A stretch of 64,000 bases of DNA, from assembly GCA_022497145.1 (NCBI GenBank), contig MU385896.1, positions 62,001 to 126,000 on the forward strand, given 5' to 3'. The notes beneath the pieces are model-generated. The model worked only from the letters and a program-made list of their open reading frames with translations, was not told where the DNA came from and ran no database searches. Origin of the DNA: Rostrohypoxylon terebratum (taxonomy: Eukaryota; Ascomycota; Sordariomycetes; Xylariales; Hypoxylaceae). A program made the position numbers and the translations under genes. The first letter of the stretch is position 1. Each line of letters begins with the position of its first letter. This document shows, piece after piece, positions 46,437-57,805 of the stretch.

Positions 46437-46887
46437 TAGGTACACCTGTACCGTGTGTGAGTGTGGAGGTCCGGTATCCGAGTGCTTGGGACTACTACTT
46501 TAATGTTTACATAGTAAAACTTTAAATACTACTCCCCTACTAGATAATACCCTAAACTACTGAAGGCTCTCATTGGACAATGGGGGACCCAAATGCTAAA
46601 TATGGTAGGTACATTTTCAAGTACATCTACAAGTATCCTATACAAGTATGGTGGCCTATACGTACATCTTTGCAAAAATGCGTTTTGAATTTCGAAATCC
46701 AATCCACTAGTCCTAATGCAGTAGTAGCTGTGTGGGTTTTTACGAGAGATTGTTAAGGAAATACAAAATGGAGTAGGGATAAGACGTAGAATACATGTTT
46801 TTACATATAAATTTACCTACAAAAATATGTACCTGAAGTCGCGAGAGGCTGAAAACAAGATTTTGGTATTGTCAACTGTTTATTATA

Positions 46888-46945
46888 TTCTGTATTGTGT
46901 ATTCTGTATTGTGTATGCTCTATTGTGTATTTTGTATTGTGTTGC
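46888..46945 (+). repeat. Imperfect 14-bp tandem repeat
   Basis: About four copies of a unit like TTCTGTATTGTGTA, non-coding and far from any start codon. Confidence 0.75.
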
Positions 46946-48560
46946 AGCTGTGTGGATCCTGGCCATATGCCAGCAAGTGGAGCCAGGTGCCACCACTCGC
47001 GCACGGACCGTACTGACTGCTGGCGGCAGATGGAGGATTACTTATCCCACCTGCCCACCTTATGTCAGCATAGATAGTGTATAATTACTAATTGAGTATC
47101 AGCCAGTTAAAATGTAGTACATCCCTCATATACCCACTTTTACTACTTACATAATCAACCAACCCTTCCAAGCTTCCAAGCTGCCAGGCTTCCAGGTTAT
47201 ACTAGGAATAGCCTCACTACTTGCTAAGTAACTAAGTACCTACTTAACTAATTTTATACCGATCTAAGTATATAATCATTAAAGTGACATGATATCTCAC
47301 CAAAAGCTGTATAAATAAGCTTGTATCTTCAATATTTAACTACATAATTCCGAATATCGTACCGTTGTATCAGAAAAACCTACCCCTCTTACAGCCACCT
47401 TACCCTTTTTGGTAATATCCCTGGGATTTTTTTCAATTTGCAAAGTTGTATGAATGGGCCTCCATACAAGTCTACTCTCCTCTCACCATGAATACTCGTG
47501 GATACTTGATCTCTACCGGTATCCAACCGCTCTCTCGGTATCGGCATGAGTATTTTGGGGACTCTCTGAGGGATTACGGGCTCCTGGAGAGTCCGAACAA
47601 CATCTACCTAGTTACCTAGTAAGCAGCTGGAGGTGTTTATCTATGACAAGCATACTTATAGGTACTTACCGAAAATACACGACAATATGTAATTGTTTCT
47701 CACAATTGCAAATATACGAGACTTTCTTACTAAACTTTACACGCCACCTAAAACGCATCGCTTCAGGCTCACTCAACAATACGCTCGAACAGAACAGAAC
47801 ATATAGAGGGTGTTGCCTCATATCCGGGGACCGGTAGGCCCTAGGGTGTTACTAGATCGTTGGGGAGCGCCCCTTGCGTTTTCAGACAATTCCCTATACG
47901 CTGTTACAAGAGTGAGTTAAACACCTAGATACATCACCTCGTCTCGTGCTCTTCATAATGATCGTACTATGTATAGCATACCTGCATACTAGGTAAGCAC
48001 AGACGAAAAGGGGACTTGGTTCGGGATTGTCTCGCATGCAACTCTAATACCTCCAGCTACTCGCATTCGCCAACATAATACGTAGTGTGCTGGTGTCACA
48101 ACACCGACTAGTGACATGTCCTAAGGGAATCATCACATGCAGGGAGGGGAATCGTCGTGGGCATGAGCATATTCGTCTAGGTACAAAGGCGAAATGCTCT
48201 GCTCTGTTTGAGCACTCATATAAATCCATTGTTATAAGACCTCTAAGAAGTCTTTGAACTATACCTACGTAATAACCTCAAATTCGTTATTGGGGAAGTG
48301 CTGATAGCGCGAATACAATCAAGCTTTGTACTAGGTAGATAACAATTGACGGGACAGATGCGACAAATACGATTAAAACTATGACTACCATTAGGTAAGT
48401 AAGACCCTTCATTCTTTCCTTCTTTCCTTCTCACGGAGATGGACCTAAGCAGGTACTCACTACCTACATAATAGTAGGCACTTACTAAATAAATAAAAAT
48501 GATAGTGAAACATTCCGTCGCAACATCCAGACATTGAAAACTTGCAACTTACAACTACAT

Positions 48561-48655
48561 GTACACACCTACACCTACACCTACATCTACACCTACACCT
48601 ACATCTACACCTGCACCTGCACCTGCATCTGCATCTACATCCACATTCACGCCTA
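48561..48655 (+). repeat. Hexamer minisatellite in the carotenoid oxygenase 5' leader
   Basis: About fifteen copies of an ACACCT/ACATCT/GCACCT hexamer end 24 nt before the start codon at 48680. The tract is open in several frames, which explains apparent His/Leu and Cys/Arg peptides, but it is best read as leader DNA. Confidence 0.85.
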
Positions 48656-48679
48656 TACCGATCCCATCTCAACAACACC

Positions 48680-50518
48680 ATGGATTCATACAAAACTAAT
48701 TTCTCCGGGGACGCGAGGAAGGAGGAAGAAGCAGACTTCGACGCCGTAGTCTCGACTTTGCGCGACGAACGGTACCATGATTGGCCTAATGAGGCGGGTG
48801 TAAGCCTACACAACTCTCCACCTATCTTTTCCATACATTAACACATAAAACAGTTCGAAGGCCTGGATGAGGTACGTGGGCCCGTCGAACTAGCCGTCAA
48901 AGGTTTCATCCCACCTTGGGCTGCTGGTTCCTTGTTCCGTACCGGCCCCGGGCAGTACACCATCGAGGACACTCCCAAAGGCACCTTCAAAACTACCCAC
49001 TGGTTCGACGGCTTGGGCCATACCCACAAGTTCAAAATCATTCCAGGCCCGCTAAATACCAGTGCTCCCGTCAAAGTTGAGTACTCCTCTCGTCGCCAGA
49101 GCCAAGCCCTGTACGATTCCATCAAGGAAACCGGTAGGCGATACGACATCAGTTTCGGACAACGTATGGATCCCTGTATCGGCATCTTCGGGAAGATCAT
49201 GAGTGTATGGCGAGGTCCTTCTGCAGAACAAGGACCCGAACACAGCAACATCGCCGTCGTTGTTCACTCCAACCCTCCTGGTCTGCCATCAAGTGTCAGG
49301 TGCACAACCCCTGGCGGCACCTCCAAAAGACCCGTCAAACATATGTGGTTGAGTTCGGATATCAGCATCATGAAGGAATTCGACATAGACACTTTAGAAC
49401 CGATTGGCATAGCCACGCAACACTTGCTCCATCCCCTCCTAAAGGGCCCTCTCAGCTGCGCCCACGCCCAAAGAGATCCCAGGACGGGCGACATCTTCAA
49501 CTACAACCTCGATCTGGGCTATACCCCTACGTACCGCATCTTTCGGACCAGCGCGATGACTGGCCAAACCAGAATCCTAGCCACGATATCCGGGAAGGAC
49601 ATAAAACCGGCCTACATACACTCTTTTTTCCTCACACCCTCATATGTCATCCTCTGCATCCCATCCTCGCATCTGGGTCTCATGGGTATTAAGATTCCGT
49701 GGGAGGGAAACATGGCCGATGCCATCGAATCTTTCAGCGAATCTAAGCGTTGCAAATGGTTCATAGTCGACCGTCTCGACGATAGTGGTATAGTTGCCTC
49801 GTTCGACGGTCCCGCAGGTTTCTTCTTCCACAGCGTCAACTCTTTCGAGCAGCGGGATGAATCCACCGGGGATATTAACGTGTTCTGCGACGTAATCCAG
49901 TACCCTACCCTCGACGTAATCCGCCAGTTTGAGATGGATGTCATTCTCCAACGAGACGGCGCGACCGAGAATTTCTGGAGCAGCGAGGCGCGCCTCAAGA
50001 ACTGCCAAGCCCGACTGACGAGATGGAAATTCGTTGTTCCCAAGCGCCGTTCCGACAACGAAAAGGGGAAGCGAAAGAAGGCGCAGAGAATCCTCGAACT
50101 GAAAGCACCACTTGCCGGAGAGCTACCTACCATCAACCCCGCTTACGCAACCAAGAAGTACCGCTTTGCGTACAGCACAGCTAGCCGCGGCTTTAGCACT
50201 CTCTTTGACTCCATCGCTAAGACGAATCTTGACACGCGCGAGTGCACATACTGGGAAGGTGAGAAGGGGCACACGCCAGGCGAAGCCATCTTCATCCCAC
50301 GCCCGAAGTCCTACCCGGAGGAAGAGGTAGCCGAAGACGACGGCGTGTTGTTGAGCGTCGTCTTAGATGGATATGGAAAGAAGAGTTACCTCGTGTGCTT
50401 AGACGCGAGAAATATGGAGGAGGCGGGACGTGCGGAATGCAACTTTGCGGTCGCGATCGGATTTCACGGGGTTCACGTACCCATTAACCCTCCTGAACTT
50501 CCTCAGAGATTCCGTTAG
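48680..50518 (+). CDS. Carotenoid cleavage oxygenase (RPE65/CCD family, CarT/CAO-2-like)
   Basis: Exons 48680-48799 and 48854-50518 encode about 594 residues, the size of fungal torulene/carotene dioxygenases. The start MDSYKTNFSGD was chosen because it splices in phase to FEGLDEVRGPVELAVKG. Family landmarks are FIPPWAAGSLFRTGPGQY and HWFDGLGHTHKF. The four iron-ligand histidines are in CAHAQRDPRTGDIFNY, AYIHSFFLTP, GFFFHSVNSFE and the C-terminal GFHGVHVP. The enzyme class uses Fe2+ and O2 to cut conjugated double bonds, for example torulene in Neurospora or beta-carotene to retinal in Fusarium. Which substrate is used here cannot be told from sequence. No carotenoid biosynthesis gene lies nearby. 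It is tail-to-tail with a sugar transporter gene. Confidence 0.9.
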
Positions 50519-50927
50519 CCGCACCCAAGGTGAGAGAGTTGGTTTGAGTATCATCTGTCATATTTGATGAGAAGGTTTAGTTCTTTGAGGTGAAAGTCTC
50601 TCCTTTTCGCTAGCTGCCAGACTATTCGGGGAAACGAATACAAGGAACATCACGGAAACGAGGATCCAGGTAGATCATGGCAACAAATACCCTTGCCAAG
50701 ACGTCTATGGCAACTTTAGGTATTCGTAATGCCCAATTCTTTTCCGTATATACATTTCGTAATACTATGCCGCCACTCCTAACCTGAATCAGGGATATCT
50801 CAAAAACCGAAAATGCGATCTCGTCATATGTATAAATAACATATAAACCAACCGGATTCCATGTCAACATCTAACATGTCGTTAACTAAACCAAAAAAGC
50901 CGCCGTTCGTGGATACCTAATACTGAT
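50519..50927. other. Convergent spacer between carotenoid oxygenase and sugar transporter
   Basis: 409 bp containing both 3' ends. No repeat or gene seen. Confidence 0.5.
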
Positions 50928-52918
50928 TTATGCGGTATGCTCCTCGTGATGACTCGCCCCGCTGCTCCCCTTCTCAGCAGCCTGCGCGTTCTCGACCACG
51001 CCTCCCTCGCGCTGGGCGAAGGTAGATTTGGGGACCCATCCGGCGCTCTTGCGCGCGCTGGTAACCTCCGAGTACAGCTCGTCGACCTCCTCGAGCGAGT
51101 AGCCCTTGGTTTCGTAGATGAAGAAGTAGACGAACGAGATACAGAAGAAGCACGCGCCGAACCAGACGAAGAAGATCTTGAACTGCAGGTTGGCGTAGCC
51201 CTCTCCATAGTTAACTAAGTAAGGAGTTGAGTAGGCGATAGCCCAGTTGAGAAGCCACTGTTATAGGAATTAGTCAAAATATAGATCTTCACTAAAAAGA
51301 AGAAAAAATAAAATAAAAAAAGCCTTACGTTGGTAGCAGTAGTCATCGACAAGCTCTTAGCACGGGTCTTCAGGGGGTAGATTTCACCCGTGACAACCCA
51401 CGCGAGAGGCCCCCAGGTGCTGGCGAAGAAGAAAATGTACAGGCAGACAAAAGCGATACCAGCCTTCTGCGCAGCGACATTGTGTACGATGATGTTGCCG
51501 TTAGCATCCTGTCCCGTAGTCAAAGTTCCGAGCATGGCGACAAGGAATTGGCTTCCGCACATGCCGATGGCACCCCATAGCAGCAGAGGACGACGACCGA
51601 TCTTGTCAACAGCCCATAAACCAGGAATTGTGGAGACGACGTTGATGCAGGAAGTAATCATCTGGATAACGAAGGCGTCCTGGATACCGGCGTTCTGCAT
51701 AAATCATCAAAATTAGAGATCATATCTTGTTTTTTCCGCATACTTCATATAATTAAAGAAATAATGATGGAAGATGAAAGAGGCTCTATCAAAAAAAAAA
51801 TCAAAAAAAAAACTGGAACTCAATATAGCAAAGAAAACTCACACTAAAAAATGAAGTTCCGAAATAAAAAATAAAATTTATTCCCGTCAATTGCTGAAGA
51901 GCTTGAATACCCATACCTGTCAACTGACGCTTTAACATACCACCACGAAAGCAGTCGAGGTAAGAGGCCTTGCCGATGCTCATCTCGTACTTGTGGTTAG
52001 CTTCGATTTCGAGCAGCTCCTCCTGGATCGCGTTGTGGCTGGCGTCCAGTCTCCGGAGTCTACCTAGGGCTTTAGCGGCATTGTCGTGCTGGCCCTTCTT
52101 GATCAAGAACCGAGGCGTCTCCGGTAGAATGAGCACACCGACGATGAGGATGATAGCCCAGGCGAATTGGACTGCGATCGGAATTCGGTAGCTGCCGGTA
52201 TCCTGGCGGTACTGGGTCGCGTAATCTACAATGGCGGCTAAGAGCAGACCGATAGTGATGGCGAATTGATAGGCGCCAACAATGGCGCCTCGAATCCATC
52301 GAGGCGCTGTCTCACTCTGGTATAGGGGAACTGAGTTACAAATTAGTCTAATCGACCTAGGGAATTCGACGGGGGTACACGGAGACATACTGAGAGCAGA
52401 GATCAAGCCAACACCAAAGCCGGCAAAGAATCGACCGGCTAAAAAAAGCGGCAGAGCCACAGAAGCAGTCTGTAATATGACACCGAGAATGAATACCCAG
52501 GATGAGGCAATCAGAGCCCACCGTCGTCCTATCGTATCGGCGAGAAACGGAGATCCTAAAGCGCCGAAGAAGGTACCTGCTGACAGGATCGACACGATAG
52601 CGGATGATTGAGAGGGAGAGACGTCTGCATGACCTTGCGTATTGACGTAGCCTGTCGAGAATAGGTTTTGCCAATAGCCCATGGCTAGGATACCGCTGAT
52701 TGTGCCGGTGTCGTATCTACACATTCCACGTCAGCTTTATTTTTTATGTTTTATTTATTTATGTTTTCTTTTATTTTTAGTAGATGATACACGAGCCAAA
52801 TCGTTATACGGACGTACCCGAATAGAACACCACCGAATGCAACGAAGAAACCGATGACGATGGCCGGCCAGGCCTTGCCGGCCTCCTCTTCAGGCTTCTT
52901 GAACATGAGGCGACTCAT
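50928..52918 (-). CDS. MFS monosaccharide transporter (sugar porter family)
   Basis: Minus-strand exons 52918-52818, 52716-52391, 52330-51843, 51694-51329 and 51257-50928 encode about 536 residues with twelve expected membrane helices. Sugar porter signatures are GVLFGYDTGTISGIL in helix 1, DTIGRRWALI after helix 2, PLYQSETAPRWIRGA in the 4-5 region, PETPRFLIKKGQ before the central loop, and QQLTGINFIFYFGTSFF in helix 7. Later ones are DKIGRRPLLL, GEIYPLKTRAKSLS and the terminal YETKGYSLEEVDELY. The long central loop and hydrophilic tail (EKGSSGASHHEEHTA) are cytosolic. The substrate is a hexose or pentose by family; rhamnose or glucose cannot be distinguished. The exon 1/2 junction gives FGYDTG and is secure. 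A TATA-like element lies about 95 bp upstream. Confidence 0.93.
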
Positions 52919-53012
52919 CGCGTGGGATTATCGATATGATAAGAAATTATATATGGTACAATGTCGACAGACACCAGCTAAAGGGGGTGTGGCTAGGTGA
53001 CGGGTAGCCAAG

Positions 53013-53021
53013 CTTTATATA
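53013..53021 (-). promoter_or_regulatory. TATA-box candidate for the sugar transporter
   Basis: On the minus strand the sequence reads TATATAAAG, 95 bp upstream of the start codon at 52918. Confidence 0.5.
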
Positions 53022-53351
53022 TGAGAGCCGGGGCTTTGGAGATCAGCAAGGTGATATTCGGAATAAGCCCGATCACTTGCATACGCGGTGGTGTCTACGC
53101 AACCAGGGTTGATCTCAACCATTGAGAGATGCAGATGTACCTGACCTCCGTTCCCCGCCCCAAATTTACCTACTTCAGCCTATCAGTCGATGATGGCGAT
53201 GGAGTATTGGGTAGAGTATCCATGATCCATAGTATTGTACCTGCGCTGTCCATGGCGTACGGGTTGGGGTATTGGTCAATACCTATTGCTTATTGGTTAT
53301 CGTACACACAAAATGTGGTGTTATTAGATGGAACATCGAAGGAGGGGGTAC

Positions 53352-53364
53352 CTAGGTCCTAGGT
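53352..53364. repeat. CCTAGGT heptamer doublet
   Basis: CCTAGG at 53352-53357 and 53359-53364, spaced by T, in non-coding DNA. Confidence 0.85.
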
Positions 53365-54540
53365 AGTAAGGACTTGATCCTTGGAATTGTCGTGAAAAGC
53401 TTTCGTGTCCGATCTACCTATGCAAGACCCTCTACGGTACTACCAGAGTAGTACACCACGAGGGTAGCTAATAGAGAACGGACCGATTGTAGCGCAAAAA
53501 TGGGGGCTCGTAACGTCCCTAGTAAGTTCCCCAATGATGATAGACTTTCCCCCATCATGTTGGGGACCCCCTGGGGAGGACACAGACGGGTCCTGAGATG
53601 TGGTCCGTTTCAGTCTACCAGTCCGTTAGTCTGTAAGTTTGTCAAGAATTCAAGAATCCAAGAATCCAAAGATCCAAGAATACCAAAATCTGGCTGGAGT
53701 GACGACACAAATATTGACCGTTCGATATTGTTCGGGTCCAATTACGAATATAACAACACGCTAACGGTGATTTTGAAGCTTGTCGACGTTGTACAAAGGG
53801 TCGGCGCATAGTTGAGGAGACATCAAATAACAAGGAAGGCTCTGAGGTTGAGTAACATGGGATACCGTATGCCATAGAAAAGCCATGAAACCTATGAGAA
53901 CAGTCAAGAGCTTGTACGATAGCTGTTTCAACTTTCAGGAATTATTCGTGTACCTAGAGTCTAGACAACAGATCATTTCGTCCCGCATACAATGTGCCAC
54001 ATCTGGGCACACGAGGCATGTATACTTGCGGTACTCCTGAAGTATCCTGTCGAAGAGAAATACAGCCCTGGATTAGATCTATGTAGAAATAAGATTAGAT
54101 CATCAAATACCACAGTAGAATGCTAGGATTGCCTAGTGTGCCTAGGCGGGATGGACGCGGGAGCAATGCTTCACTGCATTAGCGGCTTACCATCGCGCCG
54201 TTCTGGCAGAAGTGAAGAGACAAAAAAGAATCCTGAGAGGGAAAAGAGAAAAAAAAAAAAAAACTTCAACGAGCAGGGGACTAATGTTAGAACTACCTAA
54301 CGAATTAGTCGGGCTAGCTCTGTCTTCTGTCTTCTCTCCTTACTCCTCATTCTCTCTCTAGGTATATCTCTCCACGTCTTCTCCGCTTGACTCAGATGGC
54401 CTAATCCGATCGAGTTCCAAGGCTCAAAAAGCTGAGTGGAATAAGCCCGAAGAACGGTTCTAAGTTAGTCTAAGATGCCATATTTTTGGACCTCACAAAA
54501 ACTTGTCTGTGGGTTTGGGCAAGAAGTACGTTATTCATGA

Positions 54541-54568
54541 GTGTACTGATATCATGATATCAGTACAC
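54541..54568. repeat. Perfect 28-bp palindrome
   Basis: The left arm GTGTACTGATATCA (54541-54554) is followed directly by its exact reverse complement TGATATCAGTACAC (54555-54568). It lies about 1.3 kb upstream of RFT1 and 1.6 kb upstream of the sugar transporter start, in DNA without genes. It could be a cruciform-forming site, a dimeric binding site or a remnant of an inverted insertion. Confidence 0.95.
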
Positions 54569-55720
54569 GGCCGCCAATACTATTGGATGTCCTAATTCTA
54601 GGAGATTCCAGAGTAGTAAGCAGTGACAAGAAGGGCAAGAAGTGACAGAAAGAGAGGTAGCTTCTGATCTTGGCTGTATTGGATGATGTGAGACGGCCAA
54701 GTTCTCTGACGTTAAACATAATAGTTCATGTAACGCTTTCTTTCAGCTAGAGTTCGTCGTTCGTCGTTCGTCGTCGTCGTTGGAGAATAACGTCAAGGTT
54801 GGGTTGGGTTGGGTTGGTGGAGTCGGTGATTCTCCATAGCCTTGTCAGCGATGTAGAGAAAAAAGAAACCATGATGGATTGGACTGCTAATGGGCCATGG
54901 CAACTTCGCACATCATTCGGAGTTATGGAGTTTCACCCTGGTGATTATTTGGCGGTTAGAGAAGACCAAAGCGCTGCTTCGGTCAAGCGGTCTAGGCCTA
55001 GAACGAAGGGACTATGTGTAGGTACGTAGTAGATATTAGATAGGACCTAGGTCGTAGTACTATGTAGAGGGTTAGGCATGAAAGTATCGGTCCGATATTT
55101 TATGCTAGCTGCTAGCTGCTTCGAATCCGGAACCAATTCACGATGGTCGGGTTAGGAGTTTTACTTGGTTGAGCACGGGATCTACTTGCAAGTTGCAACT
55201 CTACACTGGTAGGAAGCTTCAGACTCTTGCTTTCTTGTGCTGTAGGTAATAATAATTCTCAATTTGAAAGAGTGGGAGCAATTGGTATGATGAAACCATG
55301 GTATTATGCGAGAATACGAGAATGTGAAGATGTTTTTTTTTCTTTTTTTTTTTTGGTAGGATGAAAAATAATAAAATAAAAGAGTTAAAATAAAAATAAA
55401 GATAAGGCTTTTATTACCTAGGTATTCGGTCTACCGGCACCTGCACGTGTCCAGTCGACGTAATTTGGTTCTTCAGGTTAACCTTAGGCCTAGTAGTATT
55501 ATGGATATAGTGGGCCACCAGCACTAGCGCCCGACCTAAATCCCCTAAAGGCCTACCTAAGCCGTTGCTAAGCCGGACCGGTATCGTACCTTATTTTTTT
55601 TCTTGATCGCTAAAAAAGTGATCACCTATCATCCGTGGTCATCGTCCAACCATCGTCGAACCATTGTCCATTTTTCTCGGACTTGCGCTATCCGCTATTC
55701 GCTATTACCTGGTTTCCGCA

Positions 55721-55788
55721 CTTCCAAGTTCCAAGTTCCAAGTTCCAAGTTCCAAGTTCCAAGTTCCAAGTTCCTAGTTCCTAGTTCT
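55721..55788 (+). repeat. AAGTTCC heptamer tandem repeat in the RFT1 5' leader
   Basis: About eight copies of TTCCAAG with two diverged TTCCTAG copies at the end. It ends 63 bp before the RFT1 start codon. The frame upstream of RFT1 stays open through it, but the conserved protein begins later. Confidence 0.85.
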
Positions 55789-55851
55789 AGCCCACACAAC
55801 GTTCGATGTGAACTTCGACGTGAGTTCGATTCACATGCCAAACCGGCAACC

Positions 55852-57732
55852 ATGGCAAAGGGTCTAGACAGACAGCCGCAGCCGCAGCCACCATCATCAT
55901 CATCAGCAGCAGCAGCCGCACAAGCACCAACCCCTCCCCCCAATTCTCCCCCTCAAGCTTCCCCAACTACCCCGAACCAAGGTTCTGCCGTTCGCGGAGC
56001 ATCCCTGCTTATCTTCCTCCAGATCGCGTCGAGAGCTGTCACATTCGTCGCCAACCAGCTGCTTCTGCGCTTTCTTACTGCCCAGCTCCTAGGTGTCTCG
56101 ACACAGCTCGAGGTCTACTATCTCTCTGTCCTGTTCTTCGCCCGCGAAAGCTTGCGCGTCGCTATCCAACGACAGGAGAGCCCGTCCGATGCCACCACAG
56201 CCAAAGCCAAAGCCAAAGCCAATGTCGACGACGCCGAGGCCAGGTCCTCGGATGCGAGGGATAGCCAATCCGTTGTCAACATCGCCCACCTATCCTTGCT
56301 GTTAGGCCTGGGAGCTTCGATCGGACTAGGTTGGGCCTATCTTCGCTATGTAGACCCTTCTAGCACCGCGACTCCATATCTCGATATTTCTCTTCGCATC
56401 TACGGCGTCGCCGCTATCGTTGAGCTGCTTTCCGAACCCGCCTTCGTGATCCTACAATATCGACTACGATTTGGGCCTCGAGCCGCTGCCGAATCGATCG
56501 CGACGTTTCTGCGATGCCTGGTGACCTTCGGAGCCGCCAATTGGGCCTGGAGACAAGAGCTGGAAAGCGGAGTCCTGCCGTTTGCGCTTGGACAGCTGGC
56601 CTATGGCCTTGGTCTTCTCGCCGTATATATGTGGTACGGGGCGCAATTGGCCTACGCTGAGGGATTCTCTTTGCTGTTAAGGAAGAGCGTCCCGTCTTCG
56701 TCGGAGCAGGAGGGTAACAAGGCGGATGAGACGGGAGCTGAATACGTGCTTGGATACTTTTTCAAGCCCACGCTACAGCTCGCGTCTAGCCTGACGACAC
56801 AATCGTTCGTGAAGCACATCCTCACGCAAGGCGATACCTTCTTAGTGTCTGTCCTTTCCGATCCCGGTTCCCAGGGCATTTACGCTCTAGCCAACAACTA
56901 CGGGGGTCTACTTGCGCGCCTGGTTTTCCAACCTGTCGAGGAGAGCAGTCGGAATTACTTCAGCAAGCTGCTTTCCTCCGCCAAGGGCTCGCCGGACAAG
57001 CAAGCTGTCACCAAAGCGAAGTCTGATCTACAGGCTCTTCTGAAATTCTACGTTATTCTAGGCGTATGTGTCGTCACGGTAGGGCCCTTCGCAGCGCCCC
57101 TGCTGGTCCAGATCGTCGCGGGAGCTAAGTGGTCTGCCAGCGGAGCCGGGGCCATCCTGGCGCGGTACTGCCTCTATATCCCTCTCCTGGCCATCAACGG
57201 CGTCGCTGAGGCGTTCGTCTCGTCAGTTGCCACGGAGTCTGAGGTTCATAGGCAAAGTTTGTGGATGGGTGCGTTTAGCTTAGCCTTTGGCGTTGCCGGG
57301 TTTGTCTCCCTACGGGTCTTAGATCTAGGCGCCGCCGGCCTCGTGTATGCGAATTGTATCAATATGCTATGCCGTATCATCTGGAGTGGAACTTTCATCT
57401 CGCAGTACTTTAGGGGCAAAGGGGCCGGCTTTGGCTGGAGTAGTGTTCTTCCCGACGGCTTGGCGCTGTCGACTCTCGCTGCTGCGATCTTCTGGGCCTC
57501 GGTGACGAGAGCTGGTATCTCCGTCGGAACCGTGTCGCTGCACGTCTTTCAAGATCTAATCGTCATTGCAACAAGGGCTGTCCCGTTCGCGGCCGTCATG
57601 TAAGTTTCCCTAACCCCTTTTTATCTCTATTCATCTACGTATCTTAACGTAAAACCTAGCATATATACCGAACGCAAGTATCTACTAGGCTGCTTTGACT
57701 CCCTCCGCGGCCGTAGCCAAGCGGCTGGATAG
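55852..57732 (+). CDS. RFT1: RFT1, ER membrane protein for dolichol-linked oligosaccharide assembly
   Basis: Exons 55852-57599 and 57660-57732 encode about 606 residues. After a low-complexity Pro/Ser/Ala/Gln leader (residues 1-45) the conserved core starts at GASLLIFLQIASRAVTFVAN, followed by FLTAQLLGVSTQLEVYYLS and ARESLRVAIQR, typical of Rft1. About twelve hydrophobic helices follow. LTTQSFVKHILTQGDTFLVS, GIYALANNYGGLLARL and QPVEESSRNYFSKLL are further family blocks. The second exon (IYTERKYLLGCFDSLRGRSQ) supplies the usual short basic tail; without it the frame stops right after the splice donor. RFT1 is needed for Man5GlcNAc2-PP-dolichol to reach the ER lumen, though whether it is the flippase itself is debated. 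The ATG chosen has ACC before it; an open upstream frame exists but is repeat-derived. Convergent with DBP3, 73 nt apart. Confidence 0.93.
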
Positions 57733-57805
57733 CGTCAGACTAAACGTAGTCTGCTTGTTCTATAAGAAGTAGTTCGCCATGCTAGTTCCCTACGCTTTCC
57801 TGCCA

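Larger units (their letters stand above)
45964..48679. other. 2.7-kb gene-free spacer with palindromic and simple repeats
   Basis: Features seen are a CCTAGG cluster (46402-46436), a TTCTGTATTGTGTA-type tandem (46888-46945), repeated CCAAGCTT/CCAGGCTT units (47166-47195) and the hexamer minisatellite before the carotenoid oxygenase (48561-48655). Much is AT-rich. Small frames have no gene-like traits. Confidence 0.5.
52919..55851. other. 2.9-kb spacer between sugar transporter and RFT1
   Basis: It holds the transporter promoter, a CCTAGGT doublet (53352-53364), repeated AAGAATCCAAG units (53643-53680) and an A run (54249-54263). A perfect 28-bp palindrome lies at 54541-54568, with TCG/GTTGG simple repeats (54750-54815), T runs (55334-55353) and the RFT1 leader tandem repeat (55721-55788). 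No gene supportable. Confidence 0.5.

Noticed and set aside
48460..48841. His/Leu and Cys/Arg repeat peptides on both strands
   Set aside because: They are translations of the hexamer minisatellite in front of the carotenoid oxygenase gene.
57709..57760. tRNA-like stretch (GCCGTAGCCAAGCGGCTGG followed by a small hairpin)
   Set aside because: It is explained as the last coding exon of RFT1 (57660-57732). The anticodon loop and T-arm do not fit a tRNA.
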